A stretch of DNA of 64,000 nucleotides from an uncultured Clostridia bacterium (lineage in GTDB: Bacteria > Bacillota > Clostridia > Oscillospirales > Oscillospiraceae): positions 1 through 64,000 of the forward strand of contig CALADI010000012.1 in the NCBI GenBank assembly GCA_937890525.1, read 5' to 3'. The notes beneath the pieces are model-generated. The model was given only the letters and a program-made list of their open reading frames with translations, ran no database searches and was not told where the DNA came from. Below, piece after piece: positions 23,805-32,198 of this stretch; the stretch's first letter is position 1, and each line of letters opens with the position of its first letter. The position numbers and the translations under genes are program-made.

Positions 23805-24158
23805 ATGATCCAGCATAAGAATGAAAAAGGTTCCGTGACCGTTAACGCCGGTGTCTATACCGACATTGCCGGCACCGCCGCCACCAACTGCTTCGGCGTG
23901 AAGGGAATGGCTGCCCGCTCCGTCACCGACGGCGTGTACCATCTGCTTCGCAAGGAGAGCATGGGCAAGGGCGTCAAGGTGGAGTTCCACGGCGACGATA
24001 CCATCACCATCGAACTGCATGTGATGGTGGATCACGGTGTCAATCTGGCAGCAGTGGGCGCTTCGATCATTTCCGAGGTGCGCTATGTTGTCGGCAAGTG
24101 CACCGGCACGGAGATCCGCGCGGGGAATGTTTACTTTGATTCCATGATGATTGGATAA
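23805..24158 (+). CDS. Asp23/Gls24 family envelope-stress protein
   Basis: A 117-residue Asp23/Gls24 (YloU-like) protein. The ordering GSVTVNAGVYTDIAGTAATNCFGV and ELHVMVDHGVNLAAVGASI is typical, seen as VYTDIAGTAATNCFGV and VDHGVNLAAVGASI. Family members lie under the membrane and respond to cell-envelope stress; the molecular function is poorly known. It sits 18 nt before fakA, the conserved yloU-yloV arrangement. TTAGGAGG precedes ATG. Confidence 0.93.
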   Translation: MIQHKNEKGSVTVNAGVYTDIAGTAATNCFGVKGMAARSVTDGVYHLLRKESMGKGVKVEFHGDDTITIELHVMVDHGVNLAAVGASIISEVRYVVGKCTGTEIRAGNVYFDSMMIG

Positions 24159-24176
24159 TTACGGAGGTGTCAACTA

Positions 24177-25814
24177 TTGAGGCAGACCATCAACGGGGCC
24201 GACTTTCGCAGACTTGTGATCAGCGCGGCCGCCTCTATCGAAATTCATAAGCAGCAGCTCAACGAGCTGAATGTGTTCCCGGTGCCCGACGGCGACACCG
24301 GTACCAATATGTCCATGACCATCAACTCTGCGGCGGCGGATCTTCGCAAGACCGAGGATCCGGATCTGGAGAAGGCCTCCAAGACCGCAGCTTCCGCCAT
24401 GCTCCGGGGCGCCCGGGGCAACTCCGGCGTGATCCTGTCCCTGCTGGTGCGGGGTATGTCCAAGACCCTGAAGGGTCACACCGAGTGCGACGGCACCCTG
24501 TGGGCACAGTCCCTGCAGGAGGGCGTGGACGCTGCCTACAAGGCGGTGATGAAGCCCGCTGAGGGCACCATCCTGACCGTTGCCCGTCTGGCAGCCGCCA
24601 GAGCCAGAGACGCCGCCATGGAGAACAACTTCATCGAGTTCGTTCAGGAGGCCGCCATTGAGGAAGCCAAGGAAGCCTTGGCCAACACCGTCAACCAGAA
24701 CCCGGTGCTGAAGAAGGCCGGCGTGGTGGACGCAGGCGGCAAGGGCTGGCTGCTGGCGCTGGAAGCCATGCTGCTGGCCATGCGTGGTGAAGATGTGGTC
24801 GCTCCTCAGGAGCAGGAGGGTCAGACCGAGCAGGTGAAGGAGCAGGCTTCCTTCTCTGACTATGACACCGGGGACATCACCTTCGGCTACTGCACCGAGT
24901 TCATCGTCTCCCGGGAGAACGACAAGGATCCCGAGGAGCTGCGCGCCTTCCTGTCCACTCTGGGTGACAGTCTGGTGCTGGTGGATGACGACGAGATCAT
25001 CAAGGTCCATGTCCATACCAATGACCCCGGCATCGCATTGCAGGAAGGTCTGAAGTTTGGTTCCTTCGTCACGGTGAAGATCGAGAATATGCGCCTGCAG
25101 CACACCGAGAAGGTGATGAGCGAGCAGGAGATGGCGCCCCAGATCGCGGAGCCTGTGAAGCCCTTGGGCGTGGTCAGCGTATGCGCCGGTGACGGTCTGG
25201 CGGATGTGTTCCGGAATCTGGGGGTGGATGGGATCATCTCCGGCGGACAGACCATGAATCCCAGCACCCAGGACATTCTGCTGGCGGTGAATCAGGTGCC
25301 GGCGGAGACCGTCTTTGTGCTGCCCAACAACAAGAATATCATCATGGCGGCAGAGCAGGTGGATGAACTCACCGAGAAGAAGGTTGTGGTCATCCCCACC
25401 AAGACCGTGCCTCAGGGCATCACCGCCATGCTGAGCTTTGACCCCGAGGGGGAAGTGGATGCCAATGTGCAGACCATGACCGAGGTCATGGACACCGTGG
25501 ACACCATGCAGATCACCTACGCTGCCCGGGATTCCGACTTCGATGGATACGACATCCATCAGGGGGACTACCTTGCCATGTACGGCAGCAGCCTGTTCGG
25601 CACCAGCCGGGACATCAAGGTGCTGCTGCGCTCTCTGGCGGAGAAAGTCCGGGACGAGGGCAAGGAGTATATCACCATCTACTACGGTGAGGATATTCAG
25701 GAAAAGTATGCCCAGAAGACGGCGGATCTCTTCGCCAAGATCTGCCCGGAGGCGGATGTGAATCTGCTGCGGGGCGGTCAGCCGGTGTACTACTACATGA
25801 TCTCTGCGGAATAA
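24177..25814 (+). CDS. fakA: Fatty acid kinase catalytic subunit FakA (YloV, DAK2)
   Basis: A 545-residue protein. The N-terminal DAK2 domain carries VPDGDTGTNM with Asp38 and Asp40, the Mg-ATP ligands known from S. aureus FakA, and LRGARGNSGVILS. A middle domain and a C-terminal EDD-like domain (from about residue 325) complete the FakA layout. FakA phosphorylates exogenous fatty acids presented by FakB (DegV) proteins; a FakB is encoded at 28391. The start is TTG at 24177 with CGGAGGTG upstream. It follows asp23 in one unit and is closed by a terminator. Confidence 0.93.
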   Translation: MRQTINGADFRRLVISAAASIEIHKQQLNELNVFPVPDGDTGTNMSMTINSAAADLRKTEDPDLEKASKTAASAMLRGARGNSGVILSLLVRGMSKTLKGHTECDGTLWAQSLQEGVDAAYKAVMKPAEGTILTVARLAAARARDAAMENNFIEFVQEAAIEEAKEALANTVNQNPVLKKAGVVDAGGKGWLLALEAMLLAMRGEDVVAPQEQEGQTEQVKEQASFSDYDTGDITFGYCTEFIVSRENDKDPEELRAFLSTLGDSLVLVDDDEIIKVHVHTNDPGIALQEGLKFGSFVTVKIENMRLQHTEKVMSEQEMAPQIAEPVKPLGVVSVCAGDGLADVFRNLGVDGIISGGQTMNPSTQDILLAVNQVPAETVFVLPNNKNIIMAAEQVDELTEKKVVVIPTKTVPQGITAMLSFDPEGEVDANVQTMTEVMDTVDTMQITYAARDSDFDGYDIHQGDYLAMYGSSLFGTSRDIKVLLRSLAEKVRDEGKEYITIYYGEDIQEKYAQKTADLFAKICPEADVNLLRGGQPVYYYMISAE

Positions 25815-25828
25815 GCGCAAGCCGACAA

Positions 25829-25859
25829 CAAAGGGAACCGAATTTCGGTTCCCTTTTCT
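25829..25859 (+). terminator. Terminator after fakA
   Basis: AAAGGGAACCGAA pairs with TTCGGTTCCCTTT and is followed by TTCTT. Confidence 0.85.
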
Positions 25860-25917
25860 TGGTTTGGCATATGATATTTGCGGCATCATAGGATCATCGG
25901 GAGAAAGGAGGGGCGCC

Positions 25918-26748
25918 ATGGATCCCCAACGGAAAAAATGCCCCAACGCTTTGGTCAGTCTGGTCTCATGGGTGATGGATCTACAGATCCCGGTGTACGC
26001 CGCCAACGCCTGCTACTTTCTGGTGCTGATGATCTTCCCGGCGCTGCTGCTGGTGATGTCCTCCCTGCGCTATACCAGCCTGTCTGCCAATGATCTCATC
26101 GAGGTGCTGGGCACGGTGGTGCCATCGGCGCTGATGCCCACGGTGGAGCGGCTGATCGTCAATACCTACTACAATTCCTCCGGGGTGGTCATCTCCGTGT
26201 CGGCGGTGACGGCGCTGTGGTCATCCAGCCGGGGCGTGTATGGTCTGCTCACGGGGCTGAACCATGTCTATGGCGTCCGGGAGGATCGGGGCTATTTTTA
26301 CACCCGGCTCATCAGCGTGGTGTATACCTTCGCCTTTTTGATGGTGCTGATCTTGACGCTGGTGCTCCATGTGTTCGGCAAAAGCATTGCCGCGTGGATC
26401 AATGCCAAGGATCTGGCGCTGGTGGACTGGATGGTTCGGGTCATCGACATCCGTTTTCTGGTGCTGCTGGGGCTTCAGATCTTGGTGTTCACGGCGTTGT
26501 ACATGGTGCTGCCCAACCGGCGCAACCGGTTCTGGAGCAGCCTGCCGGGAGCGACCGTGGCGGCGGTGGGATGGCAGGTGTTTTCCAACCTGTTCTCCAT
26601 CTATGTCCAGCGGCTCAATGTGTACACCAACATCTACGGCTCGGTGTACGCTCTGGCGCTGGGGATGCTGTGGCTGTATATCTGCGTGACCATCGTGCTG
26701 TTCGGCGGGGTGCTGAACCGGCTGATCCTACGGTGGCAGACAGAATAA
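25918..26748 (+). CDS. YihY/BrkB family membrane protein
   Basis: A 276-residue polytopic protein of the YihY/virulence factor BrkB family. Hydrophobic helices span from about residue 28 (NACYFLVLMIFPALLLVMSS) to the C-terminal LGMLWLYICVTIVLFGGVLNR. The GYFYTRLISVVYTFAFLMV and YGSVYALALGMLWLY regions are typical. Function is unknown; despite old annotation it is not ribonuclease BN. ATG at 25918 follows GAAAGGAGG; an earlier in-frame ATG at 25864 lacks a site. Confidence 0.9.
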   Translation: MDPQRKKCPNALVSLVSWVMDLQIPVYAANACYFLVLMIFPALLLVMSSLRYTSLSANDLIEVLGTVVPSALMPTVERLIVNTYYNSSGVVISVSAVTALWSSSRGVYGLLTGLNHVYGVREDRGYFYTRLISVVYTFAFLMVLILTLVLHVFGKSIAAWINAKDLALVDWMVRVIDIRFLVLLGLQILVFTALYMVLPNRRNRFWSSLPGATVAAVGWQVFSNLFSIYVQRLNVYTNIYGSVYALALGMLWLYICVTIVLFGGVLNRLILRWQTE

Positions 26749-26840
26749 TTAGAAAAAATGGGAAAAATCGGAAAAAATCCGGGATGTTTATTGTCTGTTC
26801 ATAAATAGACGATAGCATACCCAGTATGGGGGTGGTTCGG

Positions 26841-27677
26841 ATGTTCGGACTGGTCACGGCTTCGCTGGAGGAGCTGACACAGGAGCAGAAGCAGCGCTAC
26901 GGCTCGGTATACTGCGGGATCTGCCGCCAGATCAAGGAGGCGGACGGTCAGCTCTGCCGGCTGGGTCTGCAATACGATATGGCATTTCTGGCGCTGCTGC
27001 TCATGAGCCTGTATGAGCCGGAGGAGTCCGGCGGTGACCGCTCGTGCAGCCTGCATCCCATCCGCAAGCGCCCGTGGATCACCAACGAATATGTCCGTTA
27101 TGCCGCCCGGATGAATGTGGCGCTGGCGGCGTACAAGGCCCAGGACGACTGGGTGGACGACAGACGCCTGTCCGCCCGGATGATGGGGGCGGTGTTCGGC
27201 AGGAACCAAGAGGAGATCGCCGCAGCGTTTCCTAGACAATGCGCCGCCATCGAGGACTGCTTGAAGGAACTGGCGCAGCTGGAACAAAACGCCTGCGCCA
27301 ACCCCGACGAGCCTGCCAACTGCTTCGGCAGGCTGATGGGGGAACTGATGGTGTACCGGGAGGATCTGTGGAGCGATCTTCTGCGGAAGCTGGGGTTCCA
27401 CCTGGGCAGATTCATCTATCTGGCCGATGCCGCCATCGACTATGAACGGGACAAAAAGCACAACAAATACAATCCATTCCTTGCCATGGAGCAGGAGGAG
27501 GATTATCACCGGTGGGAGCAGTATCTGGTGCTGGCCATGGCGGGCTGTACCGATGCCTATGAGCGGCTTCCGCTGGTTCAGGACAAGGCGCTGCTGGACA
27601 ACATTCTGTACAGCGGCGTGTGGCTGAATTACCGCAAGCAACAAAGAAAAAGTGAGAAGGAGGATCACGATGGCTGA
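26841..27677 (+). CDS. DUF5685 family protein
   Basis: A 278-residue protein of unknown function. It has [14 protein letters not shown] near the N-terminus and [24 protein letters not shown] residues ([20 protein letters not shown]) near the C-terminus, as in DUF5685 proteins of Clostridia. The long helical body with DD and DYERD acidic pairs recalls polyprenyl-synthase-like folds, but that is only a resemblance. ATG at 26841 is preferred because GGGGGTGG precedes it; an ATG at 26826 is also in frame. It overlaps the DnaJ-domain gene by 8 nt, a linkage that suggests a common role. Confidence 0.75.
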   Translation: MFGLVTASLEELTQEQKQRYGSVYCGICRQIKEADGQLCRLGLQYDMAFLALLLMSLYEPEESGGDRSCSLHPIRKRPWITNEYVRYAARMNVALAAYKAQDDWVDDRRLSARMMGAVFGRNQEEIAAAFPRQCAAIEDCLKELAQLEQNACANPDEPANCFGRLMGELMVYREDLWSDLLRKLGFHLGRFIYLADAAIDYERDKKHNKYNPFLAMEQEEDYHRWEQYLVLAMAGCTDAYERLPLVQDKALLDNILYSGVWLNYRKQQRKSEKEDHDG

Positions 27678-28320
27678 TCCGTATCAGGTACTCGGCGTCA
27701 GCCGGGATGCCTCTGACGAGGAGATCAAGCGCGCATACCGTGCGCTGGCAAAAAAATACCATCCCGATGCCAATCCGGGGGATCCTGTGGCGGCCCAGCG
27801 GATGCAGGAGGTCAATGCGGCCTACGATCAGATCAAGAACCCGGAGAAGTACCGCACTGCCCAGCAGTCCGGCGCTCAGGGCTACGATCCCTTCGGCGGG
27901 TATGGGCCTTTTGGCGGCTACCAGCAGACGGGGAATCAGAGCACCGAGGATTCCTATTTCCGGGCGGCGATGCAGTACATCCGCTTCGGCAGATATCCCG
28001 AGGCGCTGAATGTGCTGGCTGGGATGGAAGGGTCCAAGCACAATGCCCGGTGGTATTACCTCAGCGCCCTCGCCAACGAGGGTGCGGGCAACCAGATCAC
28101 CGCGCTGGAGCATATGAAAAAGGCGGTGTCCATGGATCCTGCCAATCAGGAATACATCTACGAGCTGAACCGGATGGAGCACGGCGGGGATCCCTACCGC
28201 CGTCAGGCCGGGGGATTTCAGGGCTTCAATGTGGGCTACAATCCCTGCGCCAGCTTCTGCCTGTGCTATCTTTGCAATATGTTCTGCTGCGGCGGTCGGG
28301 GATGGCTTTGCTGCTGCTGA
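27670..28320 (+). CDS. DnaJ-domain protein with Cys-rich tail
   Basis: A 216-residue protein. The J domain (about 1-65) has [22 protein letters not shown] and the HPD motif in [12 protein letters not shown], so it should stimulate an Hsp70. A Gly/Tyr-rich linker leads to a TPR-like helical segment ([20 protein letters not shown]). The end is unusual: after [19 protein letters not shown] it finishes WLCCC, giving ten Cys in the last 25 residues or so, suited to metal or Fe-S binding or acylation. It starts inside the DUF5685 gene and shares its transcript. Confidence 0.88.
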   Translation: MADPYQVLGVSRDASDEEIKRAYRALAKKYHPDANPGDPVAAQRMQEVNAAYDQIKNPEKYRTAQQSGAQGYDPFGGYGPFGGYQQTGNQSTEDSYFRAAMQYIRFGRYPEALNVLAGMEGSKHNARWYYLSALANEGAGNQITALEHMKKAVSMDPANQEYIYELNRMEHGGDPYRRQAGGFQGFNVGYNPCASFCLCYLCNMFCCGGRGWLCCC

Positions 28321-28338
28321 CGATCTTCAAAACGAACA

Positions 28339-28380
28339 ATACCCCCAATATCGGCTTAAAACCGGTATTGGGGGTATTTT
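28339..28380. terminator. Bidirectional terminator between dnaJ-like and degV genes
   Basis: AATACCCCCAATA pairs with TATTGGGGGTATT around an inner CGG/CCG; T runs occur on both strands. It separates converging genes. Confidence 0.85.
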
Positions 28381-28390
28381 GCATCTGGAT

Positions 28391-29239
28391 TTAGGGCTGG
28401 AAGAAGGCAAGGGCGATGGCACCGGGGCCCACATGGGTGCCGATGACACAGCCCACCATGGACACGGGGAGCTGCTGGGTGTGGGGTTGCCAGAGATCGG
28501 CAGAGTCCGCCACATATTTTTGCAGCATGGCGTCGCTGAGTCCGCTGTAGGCCAAAGCGTAGGGCTTGGAGAAGTCCACACCGCCCACCTTCTCGATGAG
28601 CTGGCGCAGCAGATTGCTGCCCTGCTTGGAGCCACGGGCCTTGCCCGCCATGATCACCTCACCGTCTTCCACGGCGATCACGGGCTTAATGGACAGCAGA
28701 CTGCCGGCAAGAGCGGTGGCAGCGGAGATCCGCCCGCCCTTTTTCAGATATTCCAAGGTGTCCAGCAGAGCCAGCACCCGGATCTTCTTCGCCTGAGCGG
28801 TGAGCGCTTCGCAGATTTGCCGGGCGTCCATACCCTGTCCGGCAAGGCGGATGCCGTATTCCAGCAAGATCCGCTCGCCCACACAGACGGAAAGGCTGTC
28901 CACAATGTGGATCCGATCCGGGAATTCCTCGGCGGCGATCACGGCGCTCTGGTAGGTGCCGGACAGCTTAGAGGACATGCAGATCACCACCAGTTCGTCC
29001 CCGGATGCCAAGATCCGGGTATAGGCAGCTTCAAAATCAGCAGGGGGGATCTGACAGGTGGTGGGCAGCACATCGCTTTCGATGAGCTTTTCGTAGAACT
29101 CCGGCGGGGTCATATCCACTTTGTCGGCATAGGCTTGGTCGCCGAACACCACCTTCAGCGGCAGCATGGTCACGCCCATAGCGGACGCTTCGGCAGTGGA
29201 GAGGTCGGATGCGGAATCGATGAGAAATTGAACAGCCAT
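28391..29239 (-). CDS. DegV family fatty-acid-binding protein (FakB)
   Basis: A 282-residue DegV/FakB protein. The N-terminus VQFLIDSASDLSTAEA holds the Ser-rich fatty-acid carboxylate site, and the hallmark segments TCQIPPADFEAAY, VICMSSKLSGTYQSA and GGRISAATALAGSLLSIKP follow. FakB carries a fatty acid to FakA (24177) for phosphorylation before entry to phospholipid synthesis. It is second in an operon with a MarR regulator, 21 nt downstream. The chain-length preference cannot be read from sequence. Confidence 0.93.
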   Translation of the reverse strand: MAVQFLIDSASDLSTAEASAMGVTMLPLKVVFGDQAYADKVDMTPPEFYEKLIESDVLPTTCQIPPADFEAAYTRILASGDELVVICMSSKLSGTYQSAVIAAEEFPDRIHIVDSLSVCVGERILLEYGIRLAGQGMDARQICEALTAQAKKIRVLALLDTLEYLKKGGRISAATALAGSLLSIKPVIAVEDGEVIMAGKARGSKQGSNLLRQLIEKVGGVDFSKPYALAYSGLSDAMLQKYVADSADLWQPHTQQLPVSMVGCVIGTHVGPGAIALAFFQP

Positions 29240-29260
29240 GATATAGTTCCTTTCAGTCAG

Positions 29261-29701
29261 TTATGGTTCGGACTCCATTTTTGTGCGAATATTGGAGGAA
29301 ATCAGGGAAAGACTCCGATAAAAGTCCTCCCGCTGTTCGGCAGTCAGCCCGTCACCACCGGCGCTGACCCAGCCCTCGATGAGATGATCCACCCGCTGTG
29401 CCACGGCGCGTCCCGACTCGGTGAGCAGCAGGGCGGCACGGTAGTTCTTCCCCGGCGCTTGGGCGATCAAGCCCTGACGGCGCAGATCCGCCACGGTGCG
29501 GGAGATGGCGGCCTTGTCCTCGGCGCAGAGCGTGCATAGCTGGGCGGCGGTGAGCCCGCCGGGATTGTGGTGGAGATAGAACAGGCACATGGCATGGGCG
29601 CCTTTGAGCCCCAGTTCTCCCATTTCCATGGATTTGATCCGCTGGATGTACTTGTAGCATACGGTGATGCCGGTGACGAAGGATTCAAAACGATGAAGCA
29701 T
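29261..29701 (-). CDS. MarR family transcriptional regulator
   Basis: A 146-residue winged-helix protein. The recognition region LTAAQLCTLCAEDKAAISRTVADLRRQGLI (seen as CAEDKAAISRTVADLRRQGL) and the wing around GKNYRAALLLTESGR are MarR-like. It heads the operon with the FakB gene and its promoter overlaps two matching palindromes, so autoregulation is likely. A role in fatty acid uptake, like FabT of streptococci, is an inference from the linkage. AAAGGAGG precedes ATG. Confidence 0.9.
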   Translation of the reverse strand: MLHRFESFVTGITVCYKYIQRIKSMEMGELGLKGAHAMCLFYLHHNPGGLTAAQLCTLCAEDKAAISRTVADLRRQGLIAQAPGKNYRAALLLTESGRAVAQRVDHLIEGWVSAGGDGLTAEQREDFYRSLSLISSNIRTKMESEP

Positions 29702-29728
29702 AGGGTTCCTCCTTTGGAAACTGGTGGC

Positions 29729-29757
29729 AGTATATCATAGCGATGTTGATTTGTCAA
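29729..29757 (-). promoter_or_regulatory. Promoter of the MarR-FakB operon
   Basis: TTGACA (29752-29757) and TATACT (29729-29734) are 17 nt apart on the minus strand. Confidence 0.85.
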
Positions 29758-29780
29758 CGATTAAATGTTGATCAGTCAAC
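29745..29780. promoter_or_regulatory. Twin MarR operators
   Basis: Two GTTGA-N4-TCAAC palindromes (29745-29758 and 29767-29780) share the extended form GTTGATNNGTCAAC and are centred 22 bp apart, two helical turns. The first covers the -35 box. Confidence 0.75.
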
Positions 29781-29795
29781 TTTATGGGCAGATAG

Positions 29796-29824
29796 AAACG
29801 GGGCAGACCCATGGGTCTGCCCCG
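29796..29824 (-). terminator. Terminator after the EF-G-like gene
   Basis: A 12-bp perfect GC-rich stem (29799-29810 with 29813-29824) with a 2-nt loop is followed by TTTC on the minus strand. Confidence 0.75.
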
Positions 29825-29838
29825 CAGGGGACGATTGA

Positions 29839-31905
29839 TCAGCCTTCGCTCTCCTTGGCTTCGGCAATGATCTTTGCTTGATTTGCCTTGGGAACTTCCT
29901 CGTAACGGACGAAGGTCAGGGTGTAGGAACCTCTTGCCTGAGTCATGGCACGCAGGTCGATGGCATAGGTGCCCATCTCAGCCATGGGGACTTCGGCTTC
30001 CACAACGGTGTTGCCTTCGTCGTCCGGATTCATGCCCATGACACGGCCCCGGCGCTTGTTCAGATCGCCGATCACATCGCCCATGTAGCTGTCGGGGATG
30101 GTGACGGACAGGGCGCCGATGGGCTCCAGCAGGGTGGGCATGGCGTTGGGCATGGCTTCCTTGAAAGCGAGGATGGCGGCCATACGGAATGCCATTTCGT
30201 TGGAGTCAACGGGGTGGTAGGAGCCATCGTACAAGGTGGCCTTCAGATTGACCATGGGATAGCCGGCCAGAGGACCCTTCTGCACGGCTTCCTGAATGCC
30301 CTTCTCCACGGCGGGGTAGAAGTTCTTGGGCACGCTGCCGCCGAACACTTCCTCGGCAAAGACCAGACCGTCCTGCTCTTCCTGAGGCTCGAAGCGGATC
30401 CACACATCACCGAACTGACCGGAACCGCCGGTCTGCTTCTTGTGGCGGCCGTGGGCTTCCACTCTCTTCTTGATCTTCTCCCGGTAGGCGACCTTGGCGG
30501 GGCTGAGGACAGCATCCACACCGAAGCGGCTCTTCAGCTTGGACACCAGCACATCCAAATGCTGGTCGCCCATGCCGGTGACCACCTGCTGCTTGGTCTC
30601 GGGATCGTTATACAGGGTGAAGGAGGGATCCTCCTCGTTGAGCCGGAGCAGGCCTGCGCCCATCTTATCCTCCTGCCCCTTGGTCTTGGGGGCGATGGCC
30701 ATGGCATAGCAGGCGGGGGCATAGGGGATGCCCTTCAGGGAAACCACCTTACGGGGGTCGCACAGGGTATCGCCGGTTCTGACCTTGTCCATCTTGCCGA
30801 TGGCGGCGATGTCACCGCAGGAGACTTCTTTGATCTCGGTGCTCTTCTTGCCGCACATGGTGTACAGGCGGCCCAGCTTCTCAGTCTCGCCGGTGCGGGC
30901 GTTGACCAGAGTGGTGTCCTGGGTGATGGTGCCGGAGAGCACCTTGATGAAGGAGAACTTGCCGTACTGGTCAGAGACGGTCTTGAACACATAGGCAGAG
31001 GGCACGCCGCCGGGAGAGACGACGAATTCCTCGGTGGTGCCGTCGGCAAGGGTGGCCTTGTGGTAGTTGCCCTCCACGGGGTTGGGCAGCAGGTCAATGA
31101 TGTGCTCCATGAGCATCAGGCTGCCCAGACAGCTCACGCCGGAGCCGCACAGCACAGGCACAAGGGTCTGCTGCAGCACGCCGGTGTGCATACCCTTGAT
31201 CATTTCGGAGTAGGTAAAGTCCTCACCGGAGAAGAACTTGTCCATGAATTCTTCGCTGGTCTCCGCCACGGATTCCTTTAGGGCGTCGTTGAATTCCTCA
31301 ACCACGCTGACCTTATCCTCGGGGAGCTGGATCTCCACCCGCTTCAGATCCTGCATCTCGTAGGCGCGCTTGTTCAGCACATCGATGATGCCGGTGATCT
31401 TCTTGGAATCATCCCAGATGGGGACCACCACGGGGGCGATCTTGTTGCCGAACTTCTCACGCAGGGCGGAGAAAGTGGCGTTGTAGTCGGCATTCTCCTC
31501 GTCTACCTTGGAGATATAGATAAACCGGGGCATATTGCGCTCCTGGCAGTATTTCCATGCTTTTTCCAGACCAACGGTCATGCCGTCCTTGGCAGAGCAG
31601 ACGATTACGGCGGCATCGGCGGCACGCAGTGCCTCTACCACAGCGCCGGAGAAGTCGAAGCTGCCCGGAGTGTCCAGAATGTTGATCTTGGTGTTCTTAT
31701 AAACAATGGGAGCGGCCGCAGTGCTGATGGAGATATGGCGGCGGGTCTCTTCGGGATCGAAATCACAAACGGTGTTTCCGTCGGCGTTCTTGCCGATGCG
31801 ATCGATGGCGCCGGTCATGTACAGTAAGCTTTCAACCAGAGCAGTCTTGCCGCTGCCGCAGTGGCCCAGCAGACAGATGTTTCGGATGCTATTTGCGTAG
31901 AACAT
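29839..31905 (-). CDS. Elongation factor G-like translation GTPase (EF-G2 type)
   Basis: A 688-residue EF-G paralogue. G1 is GHCGSGKT (14-21), G3 is DTPGSFDF and G4 is SKVD in place of the usual NKxD. Domains II-V follow, with PKNFYPAVEKGIQEA and the C-terminal LTFVRYEEVP region. Such second EF-Gs in Clostridia have been linked to translocation or ribosome recycling, but specialisation here is unknown. It is a monocistronic unit, not in the str operon. ATG at 31905 follows AAAGGAG; the frame extends 13 codons upstream without a site. Confidence 0.9.
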   Translation of the reverse strand: MFYANSIRNICLLGHCGSGKTALVESLLYMTGAIDRIGKNADGNTVCDFDPEETRRHISISTAAAPIVYKNTKINILDTPGSFDFSGAVVEALRAADAAVIVCSAKDGMTVGLEKAWKYCQERNMPRFIYISKVDEENADYNATFSALREKFGNKIAPVVVPIWDDSKKITGIIDVLNKRAYEMQDLKRVEIQLPEDKVSVVEEFNDALKESVAETSEEFMDKFFSGEDFTYSEMIKGMHTGVLQQTLVPVLCGSGVSCLGSLMLMEHIIDLLPNPVEGNYHKATLADGTTEEFVVSPGGVPSAYVFKTVSDQYGKFSFIKVLSGTITQDTTLVNARTGETEKLGRLYTMCGKKSTEIKEVSCGDIAAIGKMDKVRTGDTLCDPRKVVSLKGIPYAPACYAMAIAPKTKGQEDKMGAGLLRLNEEDPSFTLYNDPETKQQVVTGMGDQHLDVLVSKLKSRFGVDAVLSPAKVAYREKIKKRVEAHGRHKKQTGGSGQFGDVWIRFEPQEEQDGLVFAEEVFGGSVPKNFYPAVEKGIQEAVQKGPLAGYPMVNLKATLYDGSYHPVDSNEMAFRMAAILAFKEAMPNAMPTLLEPIGALSVTIPDSYMGDVIGDLNKRRGRVMGMNPDDEGNTVVEAEVPMAEMGTYAIDLRAMTQARGSYTLTFVRYEEVPKANQAKIIAEAKESEG

Positions 31906-31924
31906 TGTAAACGAACTCCTTTCG

Positions 31925-31968
31925 GGAGGGAGATCCCTCCACACGATCTAGCAGTACCGAGATACTGC
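31925..31968 (-). promoter_or_regulatory. Leader hairpins of the EF-G-like gene
   Basis: GCAGTA/TACTGC (31951-31968) and GGAGGGA/TCCCTCC (31925-31940) form two hairpins in the leader. The second contains a Shine-Dalgarno-like stretch but not the one used. Confidence 0.45.
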
Positions 31969-31977
31969 ATTGAGGAC

Positions 31978-32006
31978 ATTATACACGAATAGAAATAGAA
32001 TTTCAA
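31978..32006 (-). promoter_or_regulatory. Promoter of the EF-G-like gene
   Basis: TTGAAA (32001-32006) and TATAAT (31978-31983) are 17 nt apart on the minus strand. Confidence 0.85.
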
Positions 32007-32141
32007 TGCCTAATTTGTGTACAATGCGTAAAAAGTCGAAGAGTTCGTGGAAAGCAGATGAAATATTGTGCAGGTTATACATATCCGCAGGGAGCAGTAT
32101 ATTCATATTGACGGAAAGAAGGGCGGATAGGCGCAGATGGC

Positions 32142-32184
32142 GAAAGAAAAAACTTCTCCCCATGGTCGCATCCATGGGGAGAAG
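32142..32184 (-). terminator. Terminator of the rlmB operon
   Basis: A 13-bp stem (32153-32165 with 32172-32184) is followed by TTTTTTCTTTC on the minus strand. Confidence 0.9.
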
Positions 32185-32198
32185 CTGTGTACAAAGGG

